From an uncultured Pelagibacteraceae bacterium (GTDB taxonomy: Bacteria; Pseudomonadota; Alphaproteobacteria; Pelagibacterales; Pelagibacteraceae), in the NCBI GenBank assembly GCA_902539165.1, contig CACBHY010000001.1, positions 62,001 through 126,000 of the forward strand: a stretch of DNA of 64,000 nucleotides, given 5' to 3'. The notes under the pieces were generated by a model. That model worked only from the letters and a program-made list of their open reading frames with translations, made no database searches and was not told where the DNA came from. Shown one piece after another: positions 10,362 through 21,867 of this stretch. The translations under genes and the position numbers were made by a program. Each line of letters begins with the position of its first letter. The first letter of the stretch is position 1.

Positions 10362-11360
10362 ATGACAAATGATGACAATCATCCACCCATTAAATTTGGG
10401 AAAACTGGTGTTCTCATAGTCAATTTAGGCACTCCAGACTCTACAAGCTGGTTAGACATCAGAAAATATTTAAAAGAATTTCTATCTGATAAAAGAGTTA
10501 TAGAAGTTAATCCTATAATTTGGCAATTAATTTTAAACTTATTTATATTAACCTTCAGGCCATCCAAAACAGCAAAGGCATATAAGGAGATTTGGATGAA
10601 AAATGAGAACATGTCTCCCCTAATGTATTACACACAAAAACAAAGCGATAAAATCTCTAAATCTTTGCCACTTGATAATTTAATTATAGACTTTGCTATG
10701 AGATATGGAAATCCTAGCATCAAAAGCAAAATTTATAAACTTCAAGAGCAAGGCTGTGAAAATTTAGTAATACTTCCGCTTTATCCACAATACGCGGCCG
10801 CAACAACCGCAACCGTGTGTGATGAAGTTTATAGGACCCTTATGAAAATGAGGTGGCAACCATCTTTAAAAATTATCCCCCATTACGAGTCTGACCCACT
10901 TTACATTGATGCGTTAGTTAAATCTATTAATAAAAAACTTAGTGAAATAAGCTGGAAGCCAGATTTAATAATTGCATCTTATCACGGTATACCTAAAAAA
11001 TATTTTGATAAGGGTGATCCATATCATTGCTATTGTCATAAAACGACCAGACTTATTTCTGAAAAATTTAATTCTGTTGAAATCAAAACTACATTTCAAT
11101 CTAGGTTTGGACCACAAGAGTGGCTGCAACCTTATACTGACAAAACCTTAGAAAGTTTGCCAGCAGAAGGAAAAAAAAATGTCCTTACAATTTGCCCAGG
11201 TTTTTCATCTGACTGTGTAGAAACATTGGAGGAAATTTTAATTCAAGGCAAAGAAAGTTTTATAAACTCAGGGGGAGAAAATTTTGACATGATACCGTGT
11301 TTAAATGACAATAATGACCATATAGATTTGTTGAAATCGCTAATTGAAAAAAATATTTAA
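10362..11360 (+). CDS. hemH: Ferrochelatase
   Basis: GVLIVNLGTPDS, YPQYAAATTAT, ASYHGIPKKYFDKGDPYHCYC. Confidence 0.96.
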   Translation: MTNDDNHPPIKFGKTGVLIVNLGTPDSTSWLDIRKYLKEFLSDKRVIEVNPIIWQLILNLFILTFRPSKTAKAYKEIWMKNENMSPLMYYTQKQSDKISKSLPLDNLIIDFAMRYGNPSIKSKIYKLQEQGCENLVILPLYPQYAAATTATVCDEVYRTLMKMRWQPSLKIIPHYESDPLYIDALVKSINKKLSEISWKPDLIIASYHGIPKKYFDKGDPYHCYCHKTTRLISEKFNSVEIKTTFQSRFGPQEWLQPYTDKTLESLPAEGKKNVLTICPGFSSDCVETLEEILIQGKESFINSGGENFDMIPCLNDNNDHIDLLKSLIEKNI

Positions 11361-11363
11361 TTA

Positions 11364-11798
11364 ATGAATACTTATTTGTTATTTAAATCTTTACACTTAA
11401 TTTCGGTTATCTCCTGGATGGCAGGACTTTTATATCTTCCAAGAATTTTTGTTTATCATGCAGAAAATACATCCGAGGCGAAAGTTTCCGAAATATTTAA
11501 AGTGATGGAGAGAAAACTTTTTTTTTATATAATGACTCCCGCCATGACCCTTTCTTGGTTGTTTGGACTTTTGTTGATTCATAGTATTGGTTTTCACCAG
11601 TTAGGACAGATTTGGATGATACTCAAATTAATATTTGTTGTGATTCTAACAATTTATCACTTTTATTTGGGTAGTATTTTGAGCCAGTTTAAATTGAACA
11701 ATAACTCTCATTCACATAGATTTTATCGATATATCAACGAAATACCTACAATTTTGCTGATTCTAATTATATTTGTTGTTATTTTTAAGCCTATCTAG
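11364..11798 (+). CDS. hemJ: HemJ-type protoporphyrinogen oxidase (membrane protein)
   Basis: [25 protein letters not shown]; follows hemE-hemH. Confidence 0.88.
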   Translation: MNTYLLFKSLHLISVISWMAGLLYLPRIFVYHAENTSEAKVSEIFKVMERKLFFYIMTPAMTLSWLFGLLLIHSIGFHQLGQIWMILKLIFVVILTIYHFYLGSILSQFKLNNNSHSHRFYRYINEIPTILLILIIFVVIFKPI

Positions 11799-11862
11799 GG
11801 TTGAAAAAATAACTAGAGTATATATATTATTTTTATTCGATAAGTCCTTATCAAAATCAACC

Positions 11863-13131
11863 ATGAACATACAAGAATTAAAACTAAAATCATCCGAACA
11901 GCTTATTACGCAAGCAGAAGAACTTGGCATAGAAAACGCCAGCACATTAAGAAAACAGGAAATTCTTTTTGCTATTTTAAAAAAAGTTGCAGAGAAAGAG
12001 GAAATTACTGGTGTGGGTGTGCTTCAATTGTTGCAAGACGGATTTGGTTTTTTAAGAGCAATGGAATCTAATTATTTGCCAGGTCCAGATGATATTTATG
12101 TAAGCCCAAGTCAAATAAGAAAGTTTGGTCTAAGAACGGGAGATACAGTTGAAGGTCCGGTAAGGGCACCCAAAGAAGGGGAAAGATATTTTGCATTACT
12201 TCAGGTGAGTAAAATAAATTTTGAAGAACCTGAAAAAGCAAGGCACAAAATCGCATTTGATAACTTAACGCCGCTATATCCTGACAAACAATTGGTTATG
12301 GAAGTTGAAACAACCAAGATAGAAAAGAAAGCTGATCTAACTCCAAGATTAATAGATTTAGTTAGCCCTATTGGTAAAGGACAGAGATCAATAATTATCT
12401 CTCCACCTAAAGCAGGAAAGACAATGATATTACAGAGTATTGCGAACTCAATAGCAAAAAATTATCCAGAATGTTACTTAATTGTATTGCTGATTGATGA
12501 GCGACCAGAAGAAGTTACTGATATGCAGCGAACAGTTAAGGGAGAGGTAATCAGCTCAACTTTTGACGAACCAGCTCAAAGACACGTAGCTGTAGCAGAA
12601 ATGGTCATTGAAAAAGCAAAAAGACTAACAGAACACAAAAAAGATGTAGTAATACTTTTAGATTCTATAACTAGATTAGGAAGAGCTTACAATGCTGTAA
12701 TACCAAGCTCAGGAAAAGTTTTAACTGGTGGTGTAGATGCAAACGCACTTCAAAGACCTAAGAGATTTTTTGGTGCTGCAAGAAATATAGAGGAAGGCGG
12801 ATCTTTAACAATTATTTCAACAGCATTGATTGATACGGGAAGCAGAATGGACGAGGTGATATTCGAAGAATTTAAAGGAACAGGAAATAGTGAAACTGTC
12901 TTAGACAGAAAAATCGCCGATAAAAGAATTTACCCTGCAATTGATATAACCAAGTCAGGAACTAGAAGAGAAGAGCTTTTATTTGACAAAAGTGATCTTC
13001 AAAAAATGAATGTTTTGAGAAGAATAATTGCTCCTATGGGCACTATGGACGCGATAGAATTTATTAACTCTAAATTAAAAGATACAAAAAATAATTCTGA
13101 GTTTTTCAACTCCATGAATAAACCATCGTAA
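11863..13131 (+). CDS. rho: Transcription termination factor Rho (ORF track begins at 11773; start moved to MNIQELK)
   Basis: [74 protein letters not shown]. Confidence 0.96.
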   Translation: MNIQELKLKSSEQLITQAEELGIENASTLRKQEILFAILKKVAEKEEITGVGVLQLLQDGFGFLRAMESNYLPGPDDIYVSPSQIRKFGLRTGDTVEGPVRAPKEGERYFALLQVSKINFEEPEKARHKIAFDNLTPLYPDKQLVMEVETTKIEKKADLTPRLIDLVSPIGKGQRSIIISPPKAGKTMILQSIANSIAKNYPECYLIVLLIDERPEEVTDMQRTVKGEVISSTFDEPAQRHVAVAEMVIEKAKRLTEHKKDVVILLDSITRLGRAYNAVIPSSGKVLTGGVDANALQRPKRFFGAARNIEEGGSLTIISTALIDTGSRMDEVIFEEFKGTGNSETVLDRKIADKRIYPAIDITKSGTRREELLFDKSDLQKMNVLRRIIAPMGTMDAIEFINSKLKDTKNNSEFFNSMNKPS

Positions 13132-13160
13132 GATGTATTTTATTTTCCAAAATTATTTTT

Positions 13161-14747
13161 ATGGATGCAGTAGAAAAAATTAAGTCGCTTAAAAATCATT
13201 TAAATGCTAAAAATTTTAAAAGAGTTATTGAGGGATCAACCAAACTTTTAAAAAAATTACCAAAAAACGATTACTTATTAAACTTAACTGGGATGGCCTA
13301 CCAGGGCTTATCGCAACACAAAAACTCAGTTAGATATTTCAGAGAAGCAATAAAACAGGCTCCTAATAATGTGGCTGCGATGAATAATTACGCAAATTCT
13401 TTAAAAGCCCTTGGTAAACTTGAGACTTCTCAGGAACTGTACCAAAAAATACTAAAACTTAGTCCAAGCTATATTAATGCTTATAATAATTATGCAAATT
13501 TAAAAACAGTTATTAACGATTATAAGGGCGCAATAAAATTATATGAAAAGGCTTTAGAGTTATTAAGAAAAACCCCAAATGTTACTACATCTAGCATTAT
13601 TGGAGTTTTATTTTCTTTGGCTGTTGCTTATCAAAGTGAGAACGATATTGAAAAAGCAAATAAAATTTTAGACGAAATATTTGCAATTGATCCTTTACAC
13701 GTGGGCGCCCATAAACTTGTTAGCTCTATTTCTAAATATTCTAAAGATAACAAAAACTCTTTAGAACATGTAAAAAAAATGGAAGAACTTGATAAAAATA
13801 TTTTAACCAGTGATTATGAAAAAAAAGTAGATATATCCTTTGCATTAGGAAAAGCTCATGAAGATTTAAAAGATTATGAGAAGGCATTCAAATATTTAGA
13901 AACCGCAAATAATTTAAAATTCCAGAAATTTGGGTCAAATCTTGAAGCTGAAAAAAAAGCGATAGAAAATATTATTAAAACTTTCCAAGATATAGATCTA
14001 GAGAAATCAAACGAAGATTCACAAGAAAAAAAAATCATATTCATTTTGGGGATGCCAAGATCAGGAACAACTCTTACAGAACAAATTATAGCATCACATA
14101 GTGAAGTGTATGGAGCTGGAGAATTAATTTATTTACAACAAGTAATTAAAAACAACTTCATTAATGAGTCCAAATATAACAAGCAATTAATTATTGAAAA
14201 TCAAGCTCTATCAAAAAATATCATTTTTTCTGAATACTTAGAATATTTTAATTTATATGATTTGAAGGAAAATATAATCACAGATAAAGCACCACAAAAC
14301 TTCAGATTTATTGGTCTCATAAAAATTTTTTTTCCAAACAGTAAAATTATCCATTGTTACAGAAATCCAAAAGATAATTGCTTGTCTCTGTTTAAAAATA
14401 GTTTTGCTTCAAACACGATGAACTGGACTAACAAGGCAGAAGATATAGCAGAATATTATAATCTATATTCTAAAATGATGAATTTTTGGAAATCAAAAAT
14501 CCCAGACTGTATTCACGACGTTGAATACGAAAAATTAGTAAAAGATAAAGAAAGTGAGATTAAGAAAATTTTAAATTTTTGCAATTTGAAATGGGATGAA
14601 AAATGTTTAAGTCCAGACAAACACAGTAAAACTCCAATTAAAACTGTAAGTGTTTCCCAAGCACGACAGCCGATTTATCAAAGTTCACTAAATAGTAATT
14701 CAAATTATGATAAGTATTTGAATAAAATGTATAGTATCTTGAAATAA
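13161..14747 (+). CDS. TPR-repeat sulfotransferase
   Basis: N-terminal TPR array (YFREAIKQAPNNVAAMNNYANSLKALGK) then PAPS 5'-phosphosulfate-binding-loop-like GMPRSGTTLTEQII and YRNPKDNCLSLFKNSF. Confidence 0.85.
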   Translation: MDAVEKIKSLKNHLNAKNFKRVIEGSTKLLKKLPKNDYLLNLTGMAYQGLSQHKNSVRYFREAIKQAPNNVAAMNNYANSLKALGKLETSQELYQKILKLSPSYINAYNNYANLKTVINDYKGAIKLYEKALELLRKTPNVTTSSIIGVLFSLAVAYQSENDIEKANKILDEIFAIDPLHVGAHKLVSSISKYSKDNKNSLEHVKKMEELDKNILTSDYEKKVDISFALGKAHEDLKDYEKAFKYLETANNLKFQKFGSNLEAEKKAIENIIKTFQDIDLEKSNEDSQEKKIIFILGMPRSGTTLTEQIIASHSEVYGAGELIYLQQVIKNNFINESKYNKQLIIENQALSKNIIFSEYLEYFNLYDLKENIITDKAPQNFRFIGLIKIFFPNSKIIHCYRNPKDNCLSLFKNSFASNTMNWTNKAEDIAEYYNLYSKMMNFWKSKIPDCIHDVEYEKLVKDKESEIKKILNFCNLKWDEKCLSPDKHSKTPIKTVSVSQARQPIYQSSLNSNSNYDKYLNKMYSILK

Positions 14748-14799
14748 ATCTTCAATTAATAAATATTTATAATAATTTTTTTTCAAGGTATATTGGTGC

Positions 14800-16131
14800 A
14801 TGACCATATATGCTTTATCTACTGGGCCTGGTATTTCAGGTATCGCTGTAATTAGAATATCAGGGGAAGAAGCTTCTAAAGTCTTAACTCTTTTAACAAG
14901 TAAGCCCCTACCGAAGCCTAGGGTCGCAGCACTTAGAAAAATCAACAAAATCAACACTTCTGAGCTGATTGATGAGGGTATAATACTATGGTTTCCTGGC
15001 CCTGAGAGCTACACAGGGGAGGATATGGCCGAAATACAGGTCCACGGCAGTAAAGCCGTAGTTGATGCTCTACATAAGAGCATATCAAAAATTGAAAATT
15101 GTCGTTTAGCTGAACCTGGCGAATTTACAAAGCTTGCATTTCAAAATGGAAAAATAAATTTACTTAAAGCAGAGAGTGTTGCTGATTTAATTTCATCTGA
15201 AACTGAAATTCAAAGACAACAAGCAATCAAAATAATGAATGGAAAATCTGCTAATAGATTTAATTTTTTGAGAGAAAAACTTTTAAAAATTTTAGCTCAC
15301 GTAGAGGCCAAAATAGATTTTCCTGATGAAGATTTACCAAAAGATATTTTAAATGAAATAAAAAAAAGTTCAGATGAGGTTTTAAAAAATTTAGAAAAAA
15401 TTTTAGACGATCAAAAAGTTGGAGAGAAAATTAGAGAAGGATTTAAAATTGCCATCCTTGGACCAACTAATGCAGGTAAGTCTAGTTTGCTTAATCACTT
15501 ATCAAATAGAGATGTTGCAATAGTTTCTGAAATTGCAGGAACTACAAGGGATGTAATTGAAACCCATCTTAATATTGATGGTTATCCAGTCATAGTGTCT
15601 GACACTGCAGGTATTAGAGAATCTAAAGATGAAATTGAAAAAAAAGGTATAAAATTATCTCTTAATAGAGCAGAAGAAGCAGATCTTAAGCTTATAGTAG
15701 TAGAAGCAAAAAACCTTAATTTTACTGATGTTTTGAAGGGTTTATTGGATGAAAATGCAATTTTAGTAATCAATAAGTTAGATCTTTTAAAGAAAGATAT
15801 TGATCCAGAAATAAAAAAAATTAATCACGTTCTAATTTCAATAAAAGACAATTTAAATATCGACGCATTAATTCTGAAAATAAAAAATAGTTTAAAAAAT
15901 AAATTCATAACAAGTGAGGATATTTTAATTACCAGAGAACGTCATAGACAACATCTTGAACAATGTTTAAATCATTTAAAAAACTTTAACCAAAAGAAAG
16001 AGATCGAAGATTTTGACAAAGCAGCTGAGGATTTAAGATTAGCAACACGTCATCTTGGAATGATTGTCGGAAAAGTTGATGTAGAGGAGATATTAGGCAG
16101 CATTTTCAACGATTTTTGTATAGGCAAATAA
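14800..16131 (+). CDS. mnmE: tRNA modification GTPase MnmE
   Basis: TIYALSTGPGISGIAVIRISG, GPTNAGKSSLLN, DTAGIRESKDEIEKKGI, C-terminal FCIGK. Confidence 0.96.
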   Translation: MTIYALSTGPGISGIAVIRISGEEASKVLTLLTSKPLPKPRVAALRKINKINTSELIDEGIILWFPGPESYTGEDMAEIQVHGSKAVVDALHKSISKIENCRLAEPGEFTKLAFQNGKINLLKAESVADLISSETEIQRQQAIKIMNGKSANRFNFLREKLLKILAHVEAKIDFPDEDLPKDILNEIKKSSDEVLKNLEKILDDQKVGEKIREGFKIAILGPTNAGKSSLLNHLSNRDVAIVSEIAGTTRDVIETHLNIDGYPVIVSDTAGIRESKDEIEKKGIKLSLNRAEEADLKLIVVEAKNLNFTDVLKGLLDENAILVINKLDLLKKDIDPEIKKINHVLISIKDNLNIDALILKIKNSLKNKFITSEDILITRERHRQHLEQCLNHLKNFNQKKEIEDFDKAAEDLRLATRHLGMIVGKVDVEEILGSIFNDFCIGK

Positions 16132-16248
16132 CAGCTAATTTATCTAGATTTTTAGACAATTTTGACCAAAAATCGCTGGTATTCAACGCTTATTCATCAA
16201 TAATAACAGGAATCTTGTAAATAATTTAATCAGTTATAAGTTTAGCTG

Positions 16249-18120
16249 ATGAAAAATGATTTATCATTTGATGTTGTAGTGATTGGTGGTGGACACGCAG
16301 GTTGTGAAGCTGCTGCAGCTTCTGCACGCTTAGGAGTTAACACTGCTTTATTTACACATAAAATTGAAACTATAGGTGAGATGTCGTGTAATCCAGCTAT
16401 TGGTGGATTAGGCAAAGGTCATTTAGTAAGGGAGATAGATGCTCTTGATGGTGTTATGGGAGAGATCGCTGATAAGTCAGGAATTCAATTTAGGTTGCTG
16501 AATAGAAGTAGAGGTCCCGCTGTTCGTGGGCCAAGAACGCAATCAGATAGATCCTTATATCGAAAATATATGCAAGAAAAACTTGCAAACTATTGTAATT
16601 TAAAGATTTTTTCAGATCCTGTTATTAAGTTCATTTTTAGTAAAAACACCATAAGTGGTTTTATAACTAAAAAGGGAAAAAAAATTAGATGTAGTAAGTT
16701 AATACTAACAACGGGCACTTTTTTAAATGGTTTGATACATATAGGTGATGAAAGAACGCCCGCAGGAAGATATGATGAGAAACCTTCCACAGGCTTAAGT
16801 GAACAACTACAAAAATATAATTTTAAAATTGGACGATTAAAAACTGGAACCCCTCCTCGATTGGATTCAAGAACTATCAATTATAAAAATTTAGAAGAAC
16901 AGTTTGCAGATGATGAGCCTTATTTTTTTTCTTTTTTAACTAAAGAAAATATAAATAAACAAGTATCATGTCGGATGACATATACCAATCACAAGGTACA
17001 CAAGATTATAGAAAAAAATTTGTCTAGAAGCGCAATGTACTCTGGTAGCATAAAAGGAGTTGGTCCTAGATATTGTCCTTCCATAGAGGATAAGATAGTA
17101 AAATTTTCTAATAAAGGACGACACCAGATATTTCTAGAGCCCGAAGGATTAAATGACAATACTATTTATCCAAATGGCATATCAACATCACTTCCAAGCG
17201 AGATACAGCAAGAAATATGTAATAATATCAATGGTTTAGAGGAAGTTAAAATAATTAGACCAGGGTATGCTATAGAATATGACTATATAGACCCTAGGGA
17301 GCTCTTTCTAACCCTTGAAACTAAAAAAATTCACAATCTTTATCTAGCTGGCCAAATAAATGGAACAACTGGTTATGAGGAAGCTGCAGCCCAAGGACTA
17401 ATTGCTGGAATAAATGCAGCGCTATCAATTAAGGGGCAAGAACCATTTATATTGGATAGATCTGATGCTTATATAGGGGTTATGATTGATGATTTGGTAA
17501 CTAAAGGTGTAGCTGAACCGTATAGAATGTTTACTTCTCGAGCAGAATATAGACTTAGCTTAAGAGCGGATAATGCTGATCAAAGATTAACTGGTAAAGG
17601 AATAGAAATTGGATTAATTAAAGATCAAAGAAAGGAGATATATTTAGATAAGTCCCAAAAATTAAAAAATATTTCCCATAGAATGCTTAAATCTCATATT
17701 TCTCCAAATAAAGCTGAAAGTTATGGTATAAAGATAGCTAAAGATGGAATTCTTAGGTCTTCGAATGAAATTTTAACTCAAAAAGGTGTTGATATGGCTA
17801 AAATAAGAGAAATTTGGAGCGATATACCTTATTATGATAACGAAATTGATGAACAGATTGAAATAAATGCACATTATAGAGGTTATTTAAAAAAGCAAAA
17901 AGCCGATATTCTCGCATTTAAAAGAGATGAAAACATAATAATTCCTGAAAAAATTGATTATGACAAGCTTTCAGGGTTATCAAACGAGGTAAAAGCTAAA
18001 TTTAAAGAGATTAAGCCTAAAACTATGGGGCAAGCTTTAAGAATTGATGGAATTACTCCTGCAGCTGTATATATTTTGTTGTCACATGTAAAAAGAAAGT
18101 CTATTAAGCATATAGCTTAA
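16249..18120 (+). CDS. mnmG: tRNA uridine-5-carboxymethylaminomethyl modification enzyme MnmG
   Basis: [60 protein letters not shown]. Confidence 0.97.
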   Translation: MKNDLSFDVVVIGGGHAGCEAAAASARLGVNTALFTHKIETIGEMSCNPAIGGLGKGHLVREIDALDGVMGEIADKSGIQFRLLNRSRGPAVRGPRTQSDRSLYRKYMQEKLANYCNLKIFSDPVIKFIFSKNTISGFITKKGKKIRCSKLILTTGTFLNGLIHIGDERTPAGRYDEKPSTGLSEQLQKYNFKIGRLKTGTPPRLDSRTINYKNLEEQFADDEPYFFSFLTKENINKQVSCRMTYTNHKVHKIIEKNLSRSAMYSGSIKGVGPRYCPSIEDKIVKFSNKGRHQIFLEPEGLNDNTIYPNGISTSLPSEIQQEICNNINGLEEVKIIRPGYAIEYDYIDPRELFLTLETKKIHNLYLAGQINGTTGYEEAAAQGLIAGINAALSIKGQEPFILDRSDAYIGVMIDDLVTKGVAEPYRMFTSRAEYRLSLRADNADQRLTGKGIEIGLIKDQRKEIYLDKSQKLKNISHRMLKSHISPNKAESYGIKIAKDGILRSSNEILTQKGVDMAKIREIWSDIPYYDNEIDEQIEINAHYRGYLKKQKADILAFKRDENIIIPEKIDYDKLSGLSNEVKAKFKEIKPKTMGQALRIDGITPAAVYILLSHVKRKSIKHIA

Positions 18121-18785
18121 TGGATCAAGAAATTATAAATTCTTACTCTAAACTTACTAAACTAAATGTTTCACGTGAAACATTCTTAGACTTTGATAAT
18201 TATATTTCAATGATCCTTCAAAAAAATCAAAAGATCAACATAATTAGCAATAAAAATACTAATAAAAAAGACATAATTGAACGACATTTTGTTGATTCAG
18301 CGCAAATAATTGATATCGTTGACTTTAATTGTAAAACAATCACTGATATAGGCTCAGGTGGTGGTATGCCAGGTATAATTATTGCTATTATGCTTAAAAA
18401 TTTAAAAAAAGATATTAAAGTTAAACTTTATGAAAAAAGTTACCATAAAAGCCATTTTCTTAAAGATGTTTCTGCAAAATTAAATTTAAAAACTGAGATT
18501 ATGCAAAAAAATATTTTTGAAGAAAAAAAAATTGAGACAGGAACAATAATGTCGAGAGCGTTTAAACCAATGCCAATAATTTTGGATTTAGTTAATGAAA
18601 ATTTTTCGAGTTTTTCAAATATAATTTTTTTTATGGGAAAAAGTGGAAGAGACGTTTTAAAAAATACTTTGAAGGATTGGGAATTAGAATATTCAGAAAA
18701 AAAAAGTTTAACAAGTGAAGACTCTTTTTTAATTAATGTAAAAAAATTAAAGCGAAAAAACAAAAAATATATTAAAAAAAACTAG
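18120..18785 (+). CDS. rsmG: 16S rRNA (guanine527-N7)-methyltransferase RsmG
   Basis: NVSRETFLDF, ERHFVDSAQIID, DIGSGGGMPGIIIAI. Confidence 0.93.
   Translation: MDQEIINSYSKLTKLNVSRETFLDFDNYISMILQKNQKINIISNKNTNKKDIIERHFVDSAQIIDIVDFNCKTITDIGSGGGMPGIIIAIMLKNLKKDIKVKLYEKSYHKSHFLKDVSAKLNLKTEIMQKNIFEEKKIETGTIMSRAFKPMPIILDLVNENFSSFSNIIFFMGKSGRDVLKNTLKDWELEYSEKKSLTSEDSFLINVKKLKRKNKKYIKKN
18167..18182. promoter_or_regulatory. parS centromere site TGTTTCACGTGAAACA (ParB/Spo0J binding)
   Basis: Exact 16-bp match to the canonical parS; extends to a perfect 20-bp palindrome AATGTTTCACGTGAAACATT (18165-18184); 0.6 kb upstream of parA. Confidence 0.93.
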
Positions 18786-19579
18786 TGCAAATTATTTCCG
18801 TTATAAATCAAAAGGGTGGGGTTGGTAAAACAACTTCGGTAATCAACTTAGCTGCTGGGTTATCACATCAGAATAAAAAAATTTTAGTTATAGACTTGGA
18901 CCCTCAAGGAAATGCTACCACTGGACTAGGATTATCAAACATAGACAATTCTTCAGAGACAATTTATGGAGTTCTAAATGGGACTAAAGAAATAATTGAC
19001 GTAATCAAAAAAACGAGTTTCAAAAATCTTGATATAATAACTTCTAACGTAGATTTATCTGGTCTTGAAGTTGAGACAGCAGATGACAGCAATAGAGCCT
19101 TCTTACTTAAATTGAAATTAACCGCATATTTAAACAATTCTAGAGGCATATATGATTATATATTGATAGACTGTCCACCATCTTTGAGCTTGTTGACTGT
19201 GATGGCATTGGTCTGCTCAAACTCACTTTTGGTACCACTACAAACTGAATTTTTTGCTTTAGAGGGATTAACTCAGTTGATGAAAACAATTGAGAGAATA
19301 AAAGCAAATCTTAATCCTAATTTAATCATCAGAGGGATACTTTTAACAATGTATGATAAAAGAAATAAACTATCTTCTCAAGTTGAGAAAGAGGCTAGAG
19401 ATTATTTTAATGATAAAGTTTATTCAACAGTGATCCCAAGGAATGTCAGATTGTCAGAGGCACCTTCTCATGGGATGCCAGTTTTGATTTATGATAAATC
19501 TTGCCCAGGTTCAAAAGCATATTTTAATTTTACAGATGAATTTTTAAATCAAGAGAAAACAATGGGTAGTGCTGCTTAA
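18785..19579 (+). CDS. parA: Chromosome partitioning ATPase ParA (GTG start)
   Basis: ISVINQKGGVGKTTSVINLAAGL deviant Walker A. Confidence 0.95.
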   Translation: MQIISVINQKGGVGKTTSVINLAAGLSHQNKKILVIDLDPQGNATTGLGLSNIDNSSETIYGVLNGTKEIIDVIKKTSFKNLDIITSNVDLSGLEVETADDSNRAFLLKLKLTAYLNNSRGIYDYILIDCPPSLSLLTVMALVCSNSLLVPLQTEFFALEGLTQLMKTIERIKANLNPNLIIRGILLTMYDKRNKLSSQVEKEARDYFNDKVYSTVIPRNVRLSEAPSHGMPVLIYDKSCPGSKAYFNFTDEFLNQEKTMGSAA

Positions 19580-20427
19580 TGGATTCAAATAAAATAAAAA
19601 GAGGTCTTGGAAGAGGTCTATCGTCTTTAATAGGAGAGACAAAAATTGAAATTCAGAAAAATCAGTTACCTATAAACGATTTAGTACCCAACAAATATCA
19701 ACCTAGAAAAATATTTGATGAAGAATATCTTAACGAACTTATGAACTCAATTAGAGAAAGAGGAATTTTGCAACCAATTATTGTTAGAAAATCTAATGAT
19801 GATCAATCAAAATTTGAAATTATTGCAGGAGAGAGAAGGTGGCTGGCAGCACAAAAAGTTGGTCTACATAGTGTGCCAGTTGTTATAACAGAGGCAGATG
19901 ATTTAAAATCCCTGGAATTTGCAATAATTGAAAATGTTCAAAGACATGACTTAAATCCATTAGAGGAAGCACAAGGATATAAAAAGTTAATAGATCAATT
20001 TTCATATGATCAAGAAAAAGTTTCAAAATTTATTGGTAAAAGTCGTAGTTATGTTGCAAATGTACTTAGACTTTTGTTGCTTCCTGATGAAGTAGTAAAT
20101 CTAATCGAAAATCAAAAATTGTCCGCAGGCCACGCAAAAATTTTAGTTGGCCTTGCTAATGCTAAATTTGTGGCTGATAAGATTGTTGAAAAAAAACTTT
20201 CTGTTAGACAAGCTGAAAATTTTGTAAAATTTTTTAAAAATAAAAAACAAAAACGAAGTAACATAAAGGACGCAAATATTATGCATTTAGAAATGTCGAT
20301 TGTAAATAAAGTCGGTTTAAATGTTGAGATAAAAAACAAAAAAAACAATAAGGGAAAAATTTCTTTTGAATATAAAGATTTAGATCAATTAAATAAAATT
20401 ATCGAAATTGTAAAAAATAATTATTAA
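19579..20427 (+). CDS. parB: Chromosome partitioning protein ParB
   Basis: RGLGRGLSSLIG, PNKYQPRKIFDEEYL, AGERRWLAAQ, IENVQRHDLNPLEEA. Confidence 0.96.
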   Translation: MDSNKIKRGLGRGLSSLIGETKIEIQKNQLPINDLVPNKYQPRKIFDEEYLNELMNSIRERGILQPIIVRKSNDDQSKFEIIAGERRWLAAQKVGLHSVPVVITEADDLKSLEFAIIENVQRHDLNPLEEAQGYKKLIDQFSYDQEKVSKFIGKSRSYVANVLRLLLLPDEVVNLIENQKLSAGHAKILVGLANAKFVADKIVEKKLSVRQAENFVKFFKNKKQKRSNIKDANIMHLEMSIVNKVGLNVEIKNKKNNKGKISFEYKDLDQLNKIIEIVKNNY

Positions 20428-20428
20428 A

Positions 20429-21415
20429 TCAATGGGCAAGGTTTATTATAAAATCGGTTGTTATATTTAATGAGGATTCAGGTTTTTTTTTAATAATTAG
20501 CTCAATCTGATTTGTTTTTATCATTAAATCCTTGGTTTCTAAGTAATTTAAAGATGTCATTTGCTGCTTCACAATTTGTTTATCTTTCCAAAAAATGGGT
20601 GGTTTAAAAGATGATATTGCAACATCAATGTTATCTTTCTTAATATTTAATTGTTCGTGAATTTTAAGTAGTCTTTTCAATTTCAATAATAAAGTTCTTA
20701 AAATAATTATACAGTCTTCCGAAGTAAAATTGTTTTCATTAAGAATTTTAAGCAACACAGTTTTATTTTTTGATAAACAGCTATCTACTAGCTCTGAGAT
20801 ACTATAATTTTCTGACAAATTAGTAATTTTTAAAACATCTGAAATACTAATTGTTTTTTTATTTAGTGCAAAATTTTCAATTTTTTTTAATTCATTTTTG
20901 AGATTATTTCTATCTCCTGAGGCTCGATCTACAATTATATTTATAAGTTGTTGAGAAATTTTTATGTTTTTTTCTCTCATAAATTTTACAGCAATACCAC
21001 TTAAGGTTTGAAAATTATCTTCATAAACTGGGATGCACGCAACTTTTTTTTCTTTTTCAAAAAATTTTCTTATTTTAGATTTTTTTTCAAGAACACCAGA
21101 CAAAAGTATTATATGTAAGTCTTCAACCTCTTTAGAAATGATATCTTCAATTATATTTAAAATTTTATCGCTTGCTCTATTAATAATAAATACTTTTTCG
21201 TTTTCAAAAAATGATTTATTTGAAATATTCTGTTCAAAATCATTTAAATTTTTAAAAATTTCTGCCTCATCATATTTAAAAAGGTTTTTTGTTAAATTTG
21301 GTAAAAGTATCTCTTCAACCACGTCGTCTAATAGTCCTTTATTGACTCCATAAATAAGAAAAAATTTTATGTTTTTTAAATTGTGTTTTTTTAATTCAAA
21401 ACTTTTTATTATCAT
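20429..21415 (-). CDS. holA: DNA polymerase III delta subunit
   Basis: FFLIYGVNKGLLDDVVEEI, DRASGDRNNLKNELKKIENFAL; leuS-lptE-holA order. Confidence 0.85.
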   Translation of the reverse strand: MIIKSFELKKHNLKNIKFFLIYGVNKGLLDDVVEEILLPNLTKNLFKYDEAEIFKNLNDFEQNISNKSFFENEKVFIINRASDKILNIIEDIISKEVEDLHIILLSGVLEKKSKIRKFFEKEKKVACIPVYEDNFQTLSGIAVKFMREKNIKISQQLINIIVDRASGDRNNLKNELKKIENFALNKKTISISDVLKITNLSENYSISELVDSCLSKNKTVLLKILNENNFTSEDCIIILRTLLLKLKRLLKIHEQLNIKKDNIDVAISSFKPPIFWKDKQIVKQQMTSLNYLETKDLMIKTNQIELIIKKKPESSLNITTDFIINLAH

Positions 21416-21867
21416 GAATAATTAAGATAAAATAATATATCCTCAGCCATATCTTTAATTAAATTTTCTTCAACTTTATTTTGATACTCTTTAAATCTAA
21501 ATTTGTTCTCATCGGCATTATACGTAAAGTCTTTTTTCAAGGTTTTTTCACTGACCAATTTATTATTACTATCTAAAATTTTAAATTTAACAAATATTGT
21601 TGTTCTATAAGAAGTTGCTTGCCCTTTGGAATTTTTTGAAGCTTCAATTACACTCTTATCTGCTTCAATAGTTATTCTATTCAAGTCTTCATCATTTTTA
21701 ATTATCACCAAGGGAAGGCTAACTAAAATTTTTTTGCCTACTTCTGAATTCCCTATTAATTGAATTTCATTAATCTTGAAATTATTATCTTCGTTCTTTG
21801 ATTTATATAATGGTTGATAACCACAAGAGGTAATAAAAAAAATTAACAATATAAAAAATTTATTCAT
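21412..21867 (-). CDS. lptE: LPS-assembly lipoprotein LptE-like
   Basis: Lipobox-like ITSCGYQPLY; between leuS and holA. Confidence 0.8.
   Translation of the reverse strand: MNKFFILLIFFITSCGYQPLYKSKNEDNNFKINEIQLIGNSEVGKKILVSLPLVIIKNDEDLNRITIEADKSVIEASKNSKGQATSYRTTIFVKFKILDSNNKLVSEKTLKKDFTYNADENKFRFKEYQNKVEENLIKDMAEDILFYLNYS

Noticed and set aside
11839-11852. GATAAGTCCTTATC dyad upstream of rho as a Rho autoregulatory structure
   Set aside because: Only a 6-bp stem with a 2-nt loop in AT-rich DNA; no T tract; could be chance
16132-16248. mnmE-mnmG spacer as alternative replication origin (mnmG flanks oriC in E. coli)
   Set aside because: No iterons, no near-consensus DnaA box and flanking genes are co-directional; the ppsR-hemE spacer is a better candidate
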